A stretch of 11,841 nt of DNA, from NCBI GenBank assembly GCA_046496595.1, contig JAWOGU010000485.1, positions 1-11,841 on the forward strand, read 5' to 3'. Below the pieces are notes generated by a model. That model saw only the letters and a program-made list of their open reading frames with translations. It had not been told where the DNA came from and did not search any database. Made by a program: the position numbers and the translations under genes. Shown in pieces: positions 1 to 6,985 of the stretch (positions within the stretch are counted from its first letter, which is position 1; each line of letters begins with the position of its first letter). The DNA comes from GCA-2746795 sp046496595 (lineage in GTDB: Bacteria; Chloroflexota; Anaerolineae; Promineifilales; Promineifilaceae).

Positions 1-230
1 TCAACTGGATGACCCGCCAGACAGGGGAGACGCCTGTGCTCTTATTAGATGAAGTGGTAGCTGAGTTGGATGCACAGCGGCGCGCGGTTTTGCTCAACAC
101 CGTTCAGCACGCGCACCAGGCTTTTTTAACCGCGACTGACCCGGCTATGTTCAGCCGCGATTTCCTTAGAAATGCAACTGGTTTCCTTGTGGAAAACGGC
201 CGTGTACAATTGGATGTTAGCCAGAGTTAG
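1..230 (+). CDS. recF: RecF C-terminus (partial; 5' end outside window)
   Basis: Recombination mediator ATPase of the RecF family, which loads RecA at single-strand gaps together with RecO and RecR. Only the last ~75 residues are present. The reading frame is open from base 3 to the TAG at 228-230. The visible part holds the Walker B and D-loop block LLLDEVVAELD (Walker B Asp codon at 48-50), followed by the usual RecF tail: AFLTATDP, then FLVENGRV near the C-terminus. In many RecF proteins the residues after LLLD are DV; here they are EV, so the catalytic acidic pair is D-E, as in most ABC-type ATPases. The ATG at 9 is internal and not the start. Walker A and the signature lie upstream of the window. 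Other SMC-like ATPases are possible but fit the tail less well. Confidence 0.9.
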   Translation, partial: NWMTRQTGETPVLLLDEVVAELDAQRRAVLLNTVQHAHQAFLTATDPAMFSRDFLRNATGFLVENGRVQLDVSQS

Positions 231-297
231 ATACTGGCTGTAGACATTCGCCGAACACTCCGTTCTGCGTAACCTTTGCCGGTATGGATAGTTGACA

Positions 298-304
298 AGA
301 GAGG
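298..304 (+). promoter_or_regulatory. Shine-Dalgarno site deciding the start of the cyclase gene
   Basis: The sequence AGAGAGG lies 11 bases before ATG 316 and 8 bases before GTG 313. An in-frame TTG at 292 lies upstream of this site, so a start there would put the ribosome site inside the gene. ATG 316 or GTG 313 is therefore preferred. The choice changes only the first eight residues and no domain. Confidence 0.6.
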
Positions 305-315
305 CAGCCATTGTG

Positions 316-2295
316 ATGAAGCCTGGAAGTAACACAGAAAACCAGGATAGGGTTCTTATTGTGGATGACAGTCCGGAAAACCGGCTGCTTTTAACCTCCC
401 AGTTGAGTATGGAAGGGTATCACATCATTCAAGCGCGGAATGGCTATGAAGGGCTGCAAATGGCCCAAGAGCATGATCCGGATATTATCGTGCTGGATGT
501 AATGATGCCGGACATCAACGGCTTCGACGTGTGCAAGCAGCTAAAAGAAAATCCTGTTACCCATCTTATCCCGGTGATCATGGTGACGGCGCTGCGTGAG
601 ATTAAGCACCGTATTGAGGGCATTGAGGTGGGCGCAGACGAATTCCTCTCGCGGCCCCACAACCGGGAAGAACTGCTGGTGAGGGTGCGCACCCTGATCC
701 GGCTGAAGCAGGCGCGGGTGGGCCTGGAAGAAGAGCGCAACCGCCTCGGCCTGCTTTACCACATCAGCCATGCTATCAGCGCTGAACTAGACCCGGCTGT
801 GTTGATGGCGACCATTATTGATAAAACTCAAAAAGCGGTGGGCGCCACCAAAGGCAACATCATGTTATTCAACGAGGCTGGCGCCGTCAGCCATAAATTC
901 CTGGTGCGCGCCGGATCGTCGGTGGAAATTAGCGACCGCGTGACGGATGAGGTAATGAGCAAAGGGTTGGGCGGCTGGCTGGTGCAGCACCGGCGCGGTG
1001 ATATTATCACCGACATTACCCAGGATGACCGTTGGGTGACACTGCCTGACGATCCCAAGGAGCAGGGGTCTGCCATTGGCGTACCGCTGGTCAGTCCGAA
1101 CCGGGTGGTGGGCGTGATCATCTTAAACCATCCCCAGACAGGTTACTTTAACGAGGAACACCTTTCTTTGCTGGGCACCATCGGCACTTCGGTGACTTCT
1201 GCCCTGGAAAGCGCCGACTATTTCACGGAAATCAGTGAGGAACGGCGCAAACTCAATGCCATTTTGTCACAGTCAACTGACGCCATTGTGACGACGGATG
1301 AGGATCTGCGCATTTCGATTTTGAATCAATCGGCGGAAAAGTTGTTTGAGGTGAAAGCCGATCGCGTGGAAGGCAAGGCCATCCAATCGATACCGCAGCT
1401 GCGCATGTTGGCGCCTATCTTTGAAAACAGCATTGGCCGGGATGCGCCGGAAGAAATTACGCTGGAAAATGGCAAAACGCTTTATGTGAGCATATCGCCG
1501 ATTCAGGAAGTAGGGTACGCCTCTGTTATCCAGGATGTGACTGAGTTTAAGAAGATGGAAGACCTACGGCTGGCAGAGGAACGGCGGGAACAGCAGTTGT
1601 TGAAGGATACGTTTTCCCGGTATATGGGTCAGCGGATTGTGGAGCATGTGATGTCGCATGAACCGGGGCTGATGTCTCGGCGGGAGCGGCGGCACGCGGT
1701 GGTGATGTTTGCCGATTTGCGCAATTGGACCAGCGGCATGATTATGCGTATTTCGCCGGATGAGGCGATTGACCAGCTCAACCAATTTTTTACGCGGATG
1801 ATGGATATTGCGCTGGAGTTTGGCGGCACGGTGTTTGAACTGACGGGCGATGAGATTTTGGTGGGCTTTAATGTGCCGTTTGACCAACCGGATGCTACTT
1901 ACCGGGCGGTGTTAACGGCCGTTACCATGCAAAAAGAGTTTAACCATTTGCGTCAGGAGTGGTTCGACCAATCCGGGGCGGAATTGGGTTTGGGCATTGG
2001 CCTGGATATGGGCAACGTGGTGATGGGCAACGTGGGCGCGGAGTCCCGCATGAGTTTCCGCATGGTAGGCGAGCCGATGAATACGGCCCATCGTCTGGTG
2101 GACCTGGCGGAAGACGGCCAAATCATCATTTCTCAACTGGTGTACCGCTCTTTGCAGGCACAGGCGCTGGATATGGTTAACCAGATCCACTTTGAGGAAG
2201 TGGGTCCGGTTAAGCTCAAAGGGATTTCGCCGCCGCAAATCATTTACCGGGTGCAAATCGAACGCTTGCGGCTGGCGCCATCCATGCCTTTATAA
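316..2295 (+). CDS. REC-GAF-PAS-class III nucleotide cyclase, guanylate-type substrate residues
   Basis: Cytosolic one-component signalling protein of 659 aa with no membrane segment. Receiver domain, about 12-130: acidic pair D17-D18, phosphoacceptor D61 in LDVMMPD, T91; the usual KP motif is R113-P114. GAF, about 145-300. PAS, about 310-410, ending in VIQDVTEF. A charged helical linker (LAEERREQQ) leads to the class III cyclase domain, about 455-650. Metal aspartates are D467 (MFADLRNW) and D512 (TGDE). Transition-state N589 and R593 are present (MNTAHRL), as is K633 or K635 near the C-terminus. The two substrate-choice positions are E508 and S580, where adenylate cyclases have Lys and Asp/Thr, so GTP may be the substrate; this is inferred from family alignment in memory. 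Starts at ATG 316 behind AGAGAGG. Its last six bases overlap the convergent rsmG. Domain order is certain; nucleotide specificity is not. Confidence 0.87.
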   Translation: MKPGSNTENQDRVLIVDDSPENRLLLTSQLSMEGYHIIQARNGYEGLQMAQEHDPDIIVLDVMMPDINGFDVCKQLKENPVTHLIPVIMVTALREIKHRIEGIEVGADEFLSRPHNREELLVRVRTLIRLKQARVGLEEERNRLGLLYHISHAISAELDPAVLMATIIDKTQKAVGATKGNIMLFNEAGAVSHKFLVRAGSSVEISDRVTDEVMSKGLGGWLVQHRRGDIITDITQDDRWVTLPDDPKEQGSAIGVPLVSPNRVVGVIILNHPQTGYFNEEHLSLLGTIGTSVTSALESADYFTEISEERRKLNAILSQSTDAIVTTDEDLRISILNQSAEKLFEVKADRVEGKAIQSIPQLRMLAPIFENSIGRDAPEEITLENGKTLYVSISPIQEVGYASVIQDVTEFKKMEDLRLAEERREQQLLKDTFSRYMGQRIVEHVMSHEPGLMSRRERRHAVVMFADLRNWTSGMIMRISPDEAIDQLNQFFTRMMDIALEFGGTVFELTGDEILVGFNVPFDQPDATYRAVLTAVTMQKEFNHLRQEWFDQSGAELGLGIGLDMGNVVMGNVGAESRMSFRMVGEPMNTAHRLVDLAEDGQIIISQLVYRSLQAQALDMVNQIHFEEVGPVKLKGISPPQIIYRVQIERLRLAPSMPL

Positions 2296-3009
2296 CGGCC
2301 GTTTTGCCGGTATGCCCGGTTGGCGCGGATAGGCAGCCGGCGTCTCTCTCATTTTTTCCACCACTACCAGATAATGAGGTTGTTCTACTTCCGGCAGATG
2401 AATGGCTTGCAGGCTTGGACTGCCGCCGCCCAGCATTCGTAAAGCCTGCCGGGCAACGGCCGTTTCTTTTTCCGCATTTTCCCCTTTTTGCGCCAGCAGA
2501 TGACCACCCACTTTACATAAGGGAAGCAAATACTCCACCAACACCCGCATTTCCGCCACGCCGCGCGCCGCAGCCCAATCATACCGGGCGCGATGGGCGG
2601 ACTGCTGCCCCAAGGTTTCGGCCCGTTCCGCCAGCACTGTGACGTTTGCCAGACCCAGCTCGGCCACCACGGCGCGGAGAAAGTTTGTCTTCTTGGCGAC
2701 GCTGTCGGTGAGGGTAAGCTGGAGGTCCGGGTAGAGGATTTTGAGCGGCAAACCGGGGAAGCCGGCGCCGGTGCCCACGTCGATGAGAGAACGGCCGTTT
2801 AGATCCCCTGTCACCAGCGCGCAGGAGAGAGAATCCAGGAAGTGGCGGATTTGGATGGCGTGAGGATCACGAACGGCCGTTAAATTCAGACGTTCATTCC
2901 AGGTCAGCAGCAGCGCCAGATAGACGTCGAACTGAGCCAACTGTGTTTCTGAAAGCGACAGATTGTAGAGAGTCTCAGCCTGGACATGCAGATGGTTCTC
3001 AGCGGACAT
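2290..3009 (-). CDS. rsmG: 16S rRNA (guanine-527-N7)-methyltransferase RsmG
   Basis: SAM-dependent methyltransferase (GidB) that makes m7G527 in the 530 loop of 16S rRNA; its loss gives low-level streptomycin resistance in several bacteria. At 239 aa it is slightly longer than the usual ~210-240. Visible family blocks are WNERLNLTAVRD (37-48), RHFLDSL (55-61), the SAM loop LIDVGTGAGFPGLPLK (75-90), the basic K106-K107, the AARGVAEM block with R149, and LLAQKG (171-176). The conserved end is YPRQPGIPAKRPL. ATG 3009 follows the TAA of the lipoprotein gene directly (TAAATG). Its ribosome site GGAG (3017-3020) lies inside the last codons of that gene, so translational coupling is likely. It is not beside mnmG or parA, its neighbours in many genomes. 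Confidence 0.97.
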   Translation of the reverse strand: MSAENHLHVQAETLYNLSLSETQLAQFDVYLALLLTWNERLNLTAVRDPHAIQIRHFLDSLSCALVTGDLNGRSLIDVGTGAGFPGLPLKILYPDLQLTLTDSVAKKTNFLRAVVAELGLANVTVLAERAETLGQQSAHRARYDWAAARGVAEMRVLVEYLLPLCKVGGHLLAQKGENAEKETAVARQALRMLGGGSPSLQAIHLPEVEQPHYLVVVEKMRETPAAYPRQPGIPAKRPL

Positions 3010-4833
3010 TTAGCGGCTCCGTTCCAGTTTTTTCAGGATGGCGTCAATAATGTAGGTATCATACTGCTCGCCGCCAAAATGGGCCGGTGTGTAGAAGACC
3101 CAGTTATGCTCCATACGATACGCACCGCGCACGTAAAGCGGCGCCATCGGCACTTCCCCCGTGTCTGAAAAAAGTAGATTTTCAATGCGGCGATACAGCG
3201 CCAGCCGTTCTTCCACCTCCGTAGACTGTCCGGCCTGACGCATCAGTTCATCAATCTGGTTACACGTCCGCTCGGACCTGTTTTCGCTTTCTGTGCAGTG
3301 CAGCAGATGCGTCACCCAATTGTTTTCGTCGGGATAATAAGACGACCAGCCTAATTCCCATATATCGGGCCGGTTTTCGCCGGAATTTGCCCTGGTTTTA
3401 GCCAGCAGCGCGCCAAACTGCACCTGCTCGATGATGATTTGTTCTTCAGAGCAGTCCAGCTCTTTGACCCACATGTCCCGCAGTAGTTCCGCTTGCAGCA
3501 GCGACAGGTCCAGGGAACTAACCATGAAGGTGATGTTGGGCATCAACCGGCAGCTGGCAAAGCCGCTTTCCAATAATTTTTGACGGGCGAATTCGGGATT
3601 GTAGCTTAACCCTACTTCTTCAATGGGAGGCGCGCCTACCACGCCGGGCGGGGCCAGATGCCGCATTGCCAGGGCACGGCCGTTATACAACTCCTCTACC
3701 AGCGCCTGCCTGTCTATAGCCGCGCTGAATGCTTGCCGGATGTTAGGATCGCCAAAGATGCCGCTGTTTAAGTTAAAGCTGATATAAAAAACGGTGTGTC
3801 CGGTGACCAGTCTGGCTTTGGTAGGCGAATTGGTCAGAAAATCTTCTACCTGGTCGCTGGCTAGAGGACCGATGTCCAGGTTTTTGCTCTGCCAGAGTTC
3901 GTTGACGCTGTCGTTGTCATCCAGGAAGTAAATGTTGACCAGGTCGGCGTTGCCCCCTTTGGGCAGAGGCCAGCCTGGATTTTTGGCGAGTACGGTGCGG
4001 GTGCTGGAGAGTGCGCCGGAGGTGAGCAAAAAGGGGCCGCTGGTGTAGAGATTTTCAGGATCGGTCCATTCTTCTTCATGTTCTTCGATGAGTTCGCCGG
4101 GAACCGGGGTGAACATAGGCAGGGTGGTCATGGTGAGAAAATAGCCGGCCGGTTTGGTGAGGGTGAACTGGAGGGTGGTATCGTTGAGTGCTTTGACGCC
4201 GATGGCGTTCAGGTCGGCCGGCTGTGGGTCGGCCAGGCTATGAAGTTGTTCACAGCCGACGATGAGATAGAGGATGAAGGCGTCTGGCGCGCCGGTTTTA
4301 GCCTGACAAACACGCTGAACGGCCGTTACCACATCGGCTGCCACCACCGGCCGTAGAATTTCAGGATTGCGGCCTCTGATTGCTGCCGGTTGTACCCAAA
4401 AAATGTCGTCACGCAGGTCAAAGGTCCATACCCGGCCCCCTTCGCTGGCCGTCCATCCTTTTGCCAGTTCTGGTTCTACCTGATTACTGTTATGGTTGAA
4501 GTTGGTAAGCCCGGCAAAGATGTTTTCTACCAAATTGAGGCTGTTTTGGTCAACGGCCGTTTGCGGGTCAATGTTTGGGAAACCGCCGGTATAACCCAGA
4601 TCCAGTTCCACCGGATCCCGCGAACTGCCTGGCGTAGCTGTGGGCGTAACCACACGCGTCTGGCGTACAATTTGGGTGATGACGTCCAGCGGTCCGGCGG
4701 CTTCCGGGGTGCCGGATGCCAGCGTGGCGGATTCGTTGTTATTTTCCTGGCAGCCGGAAAGGAAAAGCAAGGCGCTAATCATGAGCAGCACGAAGCTCCC
4801 TCTCAGTCTTGAAAATACATTCCATGTATGCAT
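3010..4833 (-). CDS. Family 5 extracellular solute-binding lipoprotein (oligopeptide/dipeptide type)
   Basis: Substrate-capture lipoprotein of the OppA/DppA superfamily (SBP_bac_5), 607 aa, predicted to sit on the outer face of the cytoplasmic membrane. The N-terminus has basic residues, a hydrophobic core (FVLLMISALLFL) and a lipobox LSGC with lipidation Cys28. A Ser/Thr/Pro-rich linker (~30-70) follows. The binding domain starts near 76 with LDLGYTGGFPNIDP and continues with NIFAGLTNF, the EPELAKGW block, WTFDLRDDIFW, and later NPNIRQAF-like and ELGWSSYYPDENNW blocks. No Opp/Dpp permease or ATPase lies nearby, so the partner transporter must be elsewhere, or the protein is a sensor. Substrate cannot be read from sequence. 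ATG 4833 is the first start; only a weak GGTAG precedes it. A strong palindromic hairpin (4854-4886) ends 20 bases upstream. Probably co-transcribed with rsmG. Confidence 0.88.
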   Translation of the reverse strand: MHTWNVFSRLRGSFVLLMISALLFLSGCQENNNESATLASGTPEAAGPLDVITQIVRQTRVVTPTATPGSSRDPVELDLGYTGGFPNIDPQTAVDQNSLNLVENIFAGLTNFNHNSNQVEPELAKGWTASEGGRVWTFDLRDDIFWVQPAAIRGRNPEILRPVVAADVVTAVQRVCQAKTGAPDAFILYLIVGCEQLHSLADPQPADLNAIGVKALNDTTLQFTLTKPAGYFLTMTTLPMFTPVPGELIEEHEEEWTDPENLYTSGPFLLTSGALSSTRTVLAKNPGWPLPKGGNADLVNIYFLDDNDSVNELWQSKNLDIGPLASDQVEDFLTNSPTKARLVTGHTVFYISFNLNSGIFGDPNIRQAFSAAIDRQALVEELYNGRALAMRHLAPPGVVGAPPIEEVGLSYNPEFARQKLLESGFASCRLMPNITFMVSSLDLSLLQAELLRDMWVKELDCSEEQIIIEQVQFGALLAKTRANSGENRPDIWELGWSSYYPDENNWVTHLLHCTESENRSERTCNQIDELMRQAGQSTEVEERLALYRRIENLLFSDTGEVPMAPLYVRGAYRMEHNWVFYTPAHFGGEQYDTYIIDAILKKLERSR

Positions 4834-4853
4834 GAGTGTTGTCTACCATAGAT

Positions 4854-4886
4854 AAGTGACAGTCACCCCGGAGGTGACTGTCACTT
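4854..4886. promoter_or_regulatory. Perfect 14-bp inverted repeat made of two GTGACnGTCAC boxes, upstream of the binding-lipoprotein gene
   Basis: The arms 4854-4867 and 4873-4886 are exact reverse complements around a 5-base loop (CCGGA). Each arm contains its own small palindrome: GTGACAGTCAC at 4856-4866 and GTGACTGTCAC at 4874-4884, with centres 18 bp apart. It lies 20-53 bases before the ATG of the lipoprotein gene on the minus strand. A run of six A follows on the plus strand; on the minus strand no T-run follows the stem, so it is not a normal terminator for the upstream gene. A two-site operator for a dimeric regulator, or a leader hairpin close to the ribosome site, fits better. The binding protein is unknown. 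Confidence 0.6.
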
Positions 4887-4960
4887 AAAAAATTTAAATT
4901 GAATCGACGCCCCATTATGCCAGGATTTTCTCAGGCTGGCAGGTCGAATTTGGTCGTCTC

Positions 4961-4993
4961 ATATTGCGCCAATCTCCAGGCTTGGTGCAATAT
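4961..4993 (-). terminator. Hairpin just downstream of the methyltransferase gene, possible terminator without T-run
   Basis: The arms ATATTGCGCCAA (4961-4972) and TTGGTGCAATAT (4982-4993) pair at 11 of 12 positions, with one G-T wobble, around a 9-base loop. The hairpin begins 26 bases after the stop codon of the methyltransferase gene on the minus strand. No T-tract follows, so it is at best a non-canonical terminator or an RNA 3'-end stabiliser. Confidence 0.4.
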
Positions 4994-5019
4994 GCTCCTC
5001 ATCACCCATCACGGCCGTT

Positions 5020-5733
5020 TTACCATATCCCAGGCAGCAAACGGTACTTCGTCTGCTCTGCATAAGCCTTGTATCCCGGCAGTTCCGCTTGCAGCGTTTT
5101 GTCTTCCATGGCCGTGCGGTAAGCCATGGCGGCGACGGCGATGCCGCCGGGAATGAGCGCCCACCAACTGCCCAGCGCCAGCGGCGTAGCCAAAAACGAC
5201 AGCATCGCGCCCGCATACATGGGATGGCGCACAAAACGATAGGGACCACCTGTCACCACCTGATGTCCCCGTTCTTCCTGCACGCGCACGGTGACAAGCA
5301 GGTAATTGTTCACCGCCATCGCCCAATAAGGCAGCGCCATGCCTGGGATGAGCAGCACAAACGCCGTGATTTGCAGCCACAACGGCACAGTTGACCAGTC
5401 ATAACGGTAATCCAGACCGGCAATTAGCGGCAGCAGGAACATCTGCGGCGTGTAGAGCCACATAAAATATTTATCCCACTTCTTTTCGACTTTGGATTTG
5501 CCGCGTTCGTTGATGATTTCCGGATTGTAGCGGATGACAAAAACGCCCGCTGTCAAAAAGACGGTAAGCTGCATGATGACGTAAGCCCAGGCTGCGGGAT
5601 AGCGCAGCGTGCCCGCCCCAAAAAAAATGATGGCCCACCCCACTGCCATCGTCAACAAAACCACAACGATGCGCTGCTTGCCAGCCTTGTTTAAAACTGG
5701 TTTTTCCGGTTTGCTTGAAATGATGCTTGACAT
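5020..5733 (-). CDS. Isoprenylcysteine carboxyl methyltransferase-like (ICMT/PEMT fold) membrane protein
   Basis: Integral membrane methyltransferase-like protein of 237 aa. About five hydrophobic segments are visible, near 22-42, 46-68, 94-106, 116-140 and 172-205. The SAM-binding signature of the ICMT/PEMT fold is GGPYRFVRHPMYAGAML (162-178), followed by E210-D211 and the closing motif KYRLLPGIW. Bacterial members have no known prenylated protein substrate; proposed substrates include small isoprenoids, lipids and thiols, so the reaction is left open. ATG 5733 has a good ribosome site, AGGGAG. It lies downstream of the metal-transport operon on the same strand after an 87-base gap with a hairpin, and could be a read-through member. 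The ACGGCCGT palindrome at 5011-5018 sits just past its stop codon. Confidence 0.85.
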   Translation of the reverse strand: MSSIISSKPEKPVLNKAGKQRIVVVLLTMAVGWAIIFFGAGTLRYPAAWAYVIMQLTVFLTAGVFVIRYNPEIINERGKSKVEKKWDKYFMWLYTPQMFLLPLIAGLDYRYDWSTVPLWLQITAFVLLIPGMALPYWAMAVNNYLLVTVRVQEERGHQVVTGGPYRFVRHPMYAGAMLSFLATPLALGSWWALIPGGIAVAAMAYRTAMEDKTLQAELPGYKAYAEQTKYRLLPGIW

Positions 5734-5752
5734 GATTTGACTCCCTTGTACC

Positions 5753-5795
5753 GCGTGATGCGTGATGGCTGCTGGTTACGCATCACGAATCACGC
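5753..5795. repeat. Heptad-repeat hairpin between the second permease and methyltransferase genes
   Basis: The left arm 5753-5767 is two GCGTGAT heptamers plus one base. The right arm 5781-5795 reads CATCACGAATCACGC. The arms pair at 14 of 15 positions around a 13-base loop. Both arms have a 7-bp period. It fills most of the short gap between two minus-strand genes and is not followed by a T-run. Confidence 0.7.
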
Positions 5796-5801
5796 CTCTA
5801 C

Positions 5802-5832
5802 CGACTATCTGACTAAACGACTATCTGACTAA
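5802..5832. repeat. 15-bp direct repeat duplicating the 3' end of the second permease gene
   Basis: CGACTATCTGACTAA occurs at 5802-5816 and again at 5818-5832, a tandem with period 16. The copy at 5818-5832 contains the last codons and the TAG stop of the permease gene (minus strand). The other copy lies just after the stop and carries the same stop and tail bases. It looks like a short tandem duplication, or the edge of a recombination event. Confidence 0.75.
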
Positions 5833-6927
5833 CGCCTCTCTCGCCAGAGAACGGCCGTTTTCCATCAATATCAATCGCCCATTCTCCCGCTTCACCAAAT
5901 CCCGCCGCTGTGCCTTATCCACTACCCGATCGGCAAACGCAGGCTGCCAGCGGAAGTGGTCTTGCAGATGTCCCACCGTGCATTCGTTGGCGGCGGCGGG
6001 CGTGGCTTCGTGGTTCATCAGGTGCATCGCCAGCGACGTTTGGGCGAACTCCCATTTCTGGCGCTGCCGCCGCCGGGCAAAGGCCGCCATGCCTCGCTGC
6101 GGCGCAAACAAAAACGCCAACAAAAACGCCGCGCCGGTCATCGTCGCCATGGAGCCGGCGATGTTGGCGTCCAACGTCCGCGCCAGCCAGTAGCCGCTGA
6201 TGGCGCTGACCATGCCGATGAGCGCCGCCAGCCCCAACATGCGCGGCAGGCTGTCGGTGAGCAGATAAGCCGCCGCTGCCGGGGCGATCATCAAAGCCAC
6301 CACCAGAACGGAACCGACGGCGTCAAAAGCGCCAACGGCCGTTATCGACACCACGCCCATCAGCCCATAATGCACCAGCGCCGGCGACAATCCCAGCGTC
6401 GCTGCCAGCCCGGCGTCAAAGGTCGCCAGTTTTAGTTCTTTATAAAACAGGGTAATAAACAGCCCGTTCAAAAGCAAGATGCCGCTCATCACCGCCAGCG
6501 ATTTAGGCAGGCTGAAGCCAAACAGCGCCAACCTGTCAAACGGCGCGAAGGCCAGTTCGCCCAACAGCACCGCGTCGGCGTCCAGATGCACGCCCCCGGC
6601 ATACCGCGAAATAAGGATTACTGCCAGGCTGAACAACGCCGGGAAAACCAGGCCGATGGCGGCGTCTTGTTTTACCAGCCGGGTCTTGTTGAGCAGTTCT
6701 ACCAGGCTGACGGTGATCAGACCCATCGCCGCCGCCCCCAAAACCAGCAGCGGCGATTCCATGGAGCCGACCAGAAAGAAGGCGATGACAATGCCCAGCA
6801 AAACGGTGTGGCTGATGGCGTCGCTCATCATTGCCATGCGCCGCAGCACCAGGAACACGCCCGGCAAGGCGCAGGCTACCGCCACGACGGCGGCGATGAG
6901 TTGAATTTCGATTTGTGATGTTGTCAT
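5821..6927 (-). CDS. Metal ABC transporter permease (TroD/MntD type) with C-terminal winged-helix-like extension
   Basis: Membrane subunit of an ABC-3 family Mn/Zn/Fe importer, 368 aa; plain family members are usually ~270-300. The membrane part (~1-278) has about eight hydrophobic segments and the family blocks FLVLRRMAMMSDAISHTVLLG (24-44, joined with the first helix), FYKELKLATFD (161-171), AVGSVLVVALMIAPAAAA (203-220) and AFLFAPQRG (271-279). After a basic linker (RRRQRQK) a soluble tail of ~80 residues follows; its pattern LMNHE, VGHLQDHF, RRDLVKRENGRLILMENGRSLAREAL suggests helices and a wing, as in a DNA-binding winged helix. Fourth gene of the importer operon, 58 bases after the first permease. 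ATG 6927 has TAGGATC upstream. It presumably pairs with the first permease as a heterodimer. The permease call is firm; the tail assignment is by eye. Confidence 0.9.
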   Translation of the reverse strand: MTTSQIEIQLIAAVVAVACALPGVFLVLRRMAMMSDAISHTVLLGIVIAFFLVGSMESPLLVLGAAAMGLITVSLVELLNKTRLVKQDAAIGLVFPALFSLAVILISRYAGGVHLDADAVLLGELAFAPFDRLALFGFSLPKSLAVMSGILLLNGLFITLFYKELKLATFDAGLAATLGLSPALVHYGLMGVVSITAVGAFDAVGSVLVVALMIAPAAAAYLLTDSLPRMLGLAALIGMVSAISGYWLARTLDANIAGSMATMTGAAFLLAFLFAPQRGMAAFARRRQRQKWEFAQTSLAMHLMNHEATPAAANECTVGHLQDHFRWQPAFADRVVDKAQRRDLVKRENGRLILMENGRSLAREALVR

Positions 6928-6985
6928 GGTTCGATCCTAAAAAAGATGAATGATTGAAAATGCCGCCAGGGCAGCGCCACAATCT

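Noticed and set aside
292..315. TTG 292 as the start of the cyclase gene, and TTGACA (292-297) as a -35 box
   Set aside because: The ribosome site AGAGAGG (298-304) lies downstream of TTG 292 and fits GTG 313 or ATG 316. A -10 box 17 bp after this TTGACA would fall on the start codon, and none is seen.
5956..6435. Open frames of ~100-160 codons on the + strand opposite the second permease
   Set aside because: They are antisense shadows rich in Arg, Gln and His, without family motifs.
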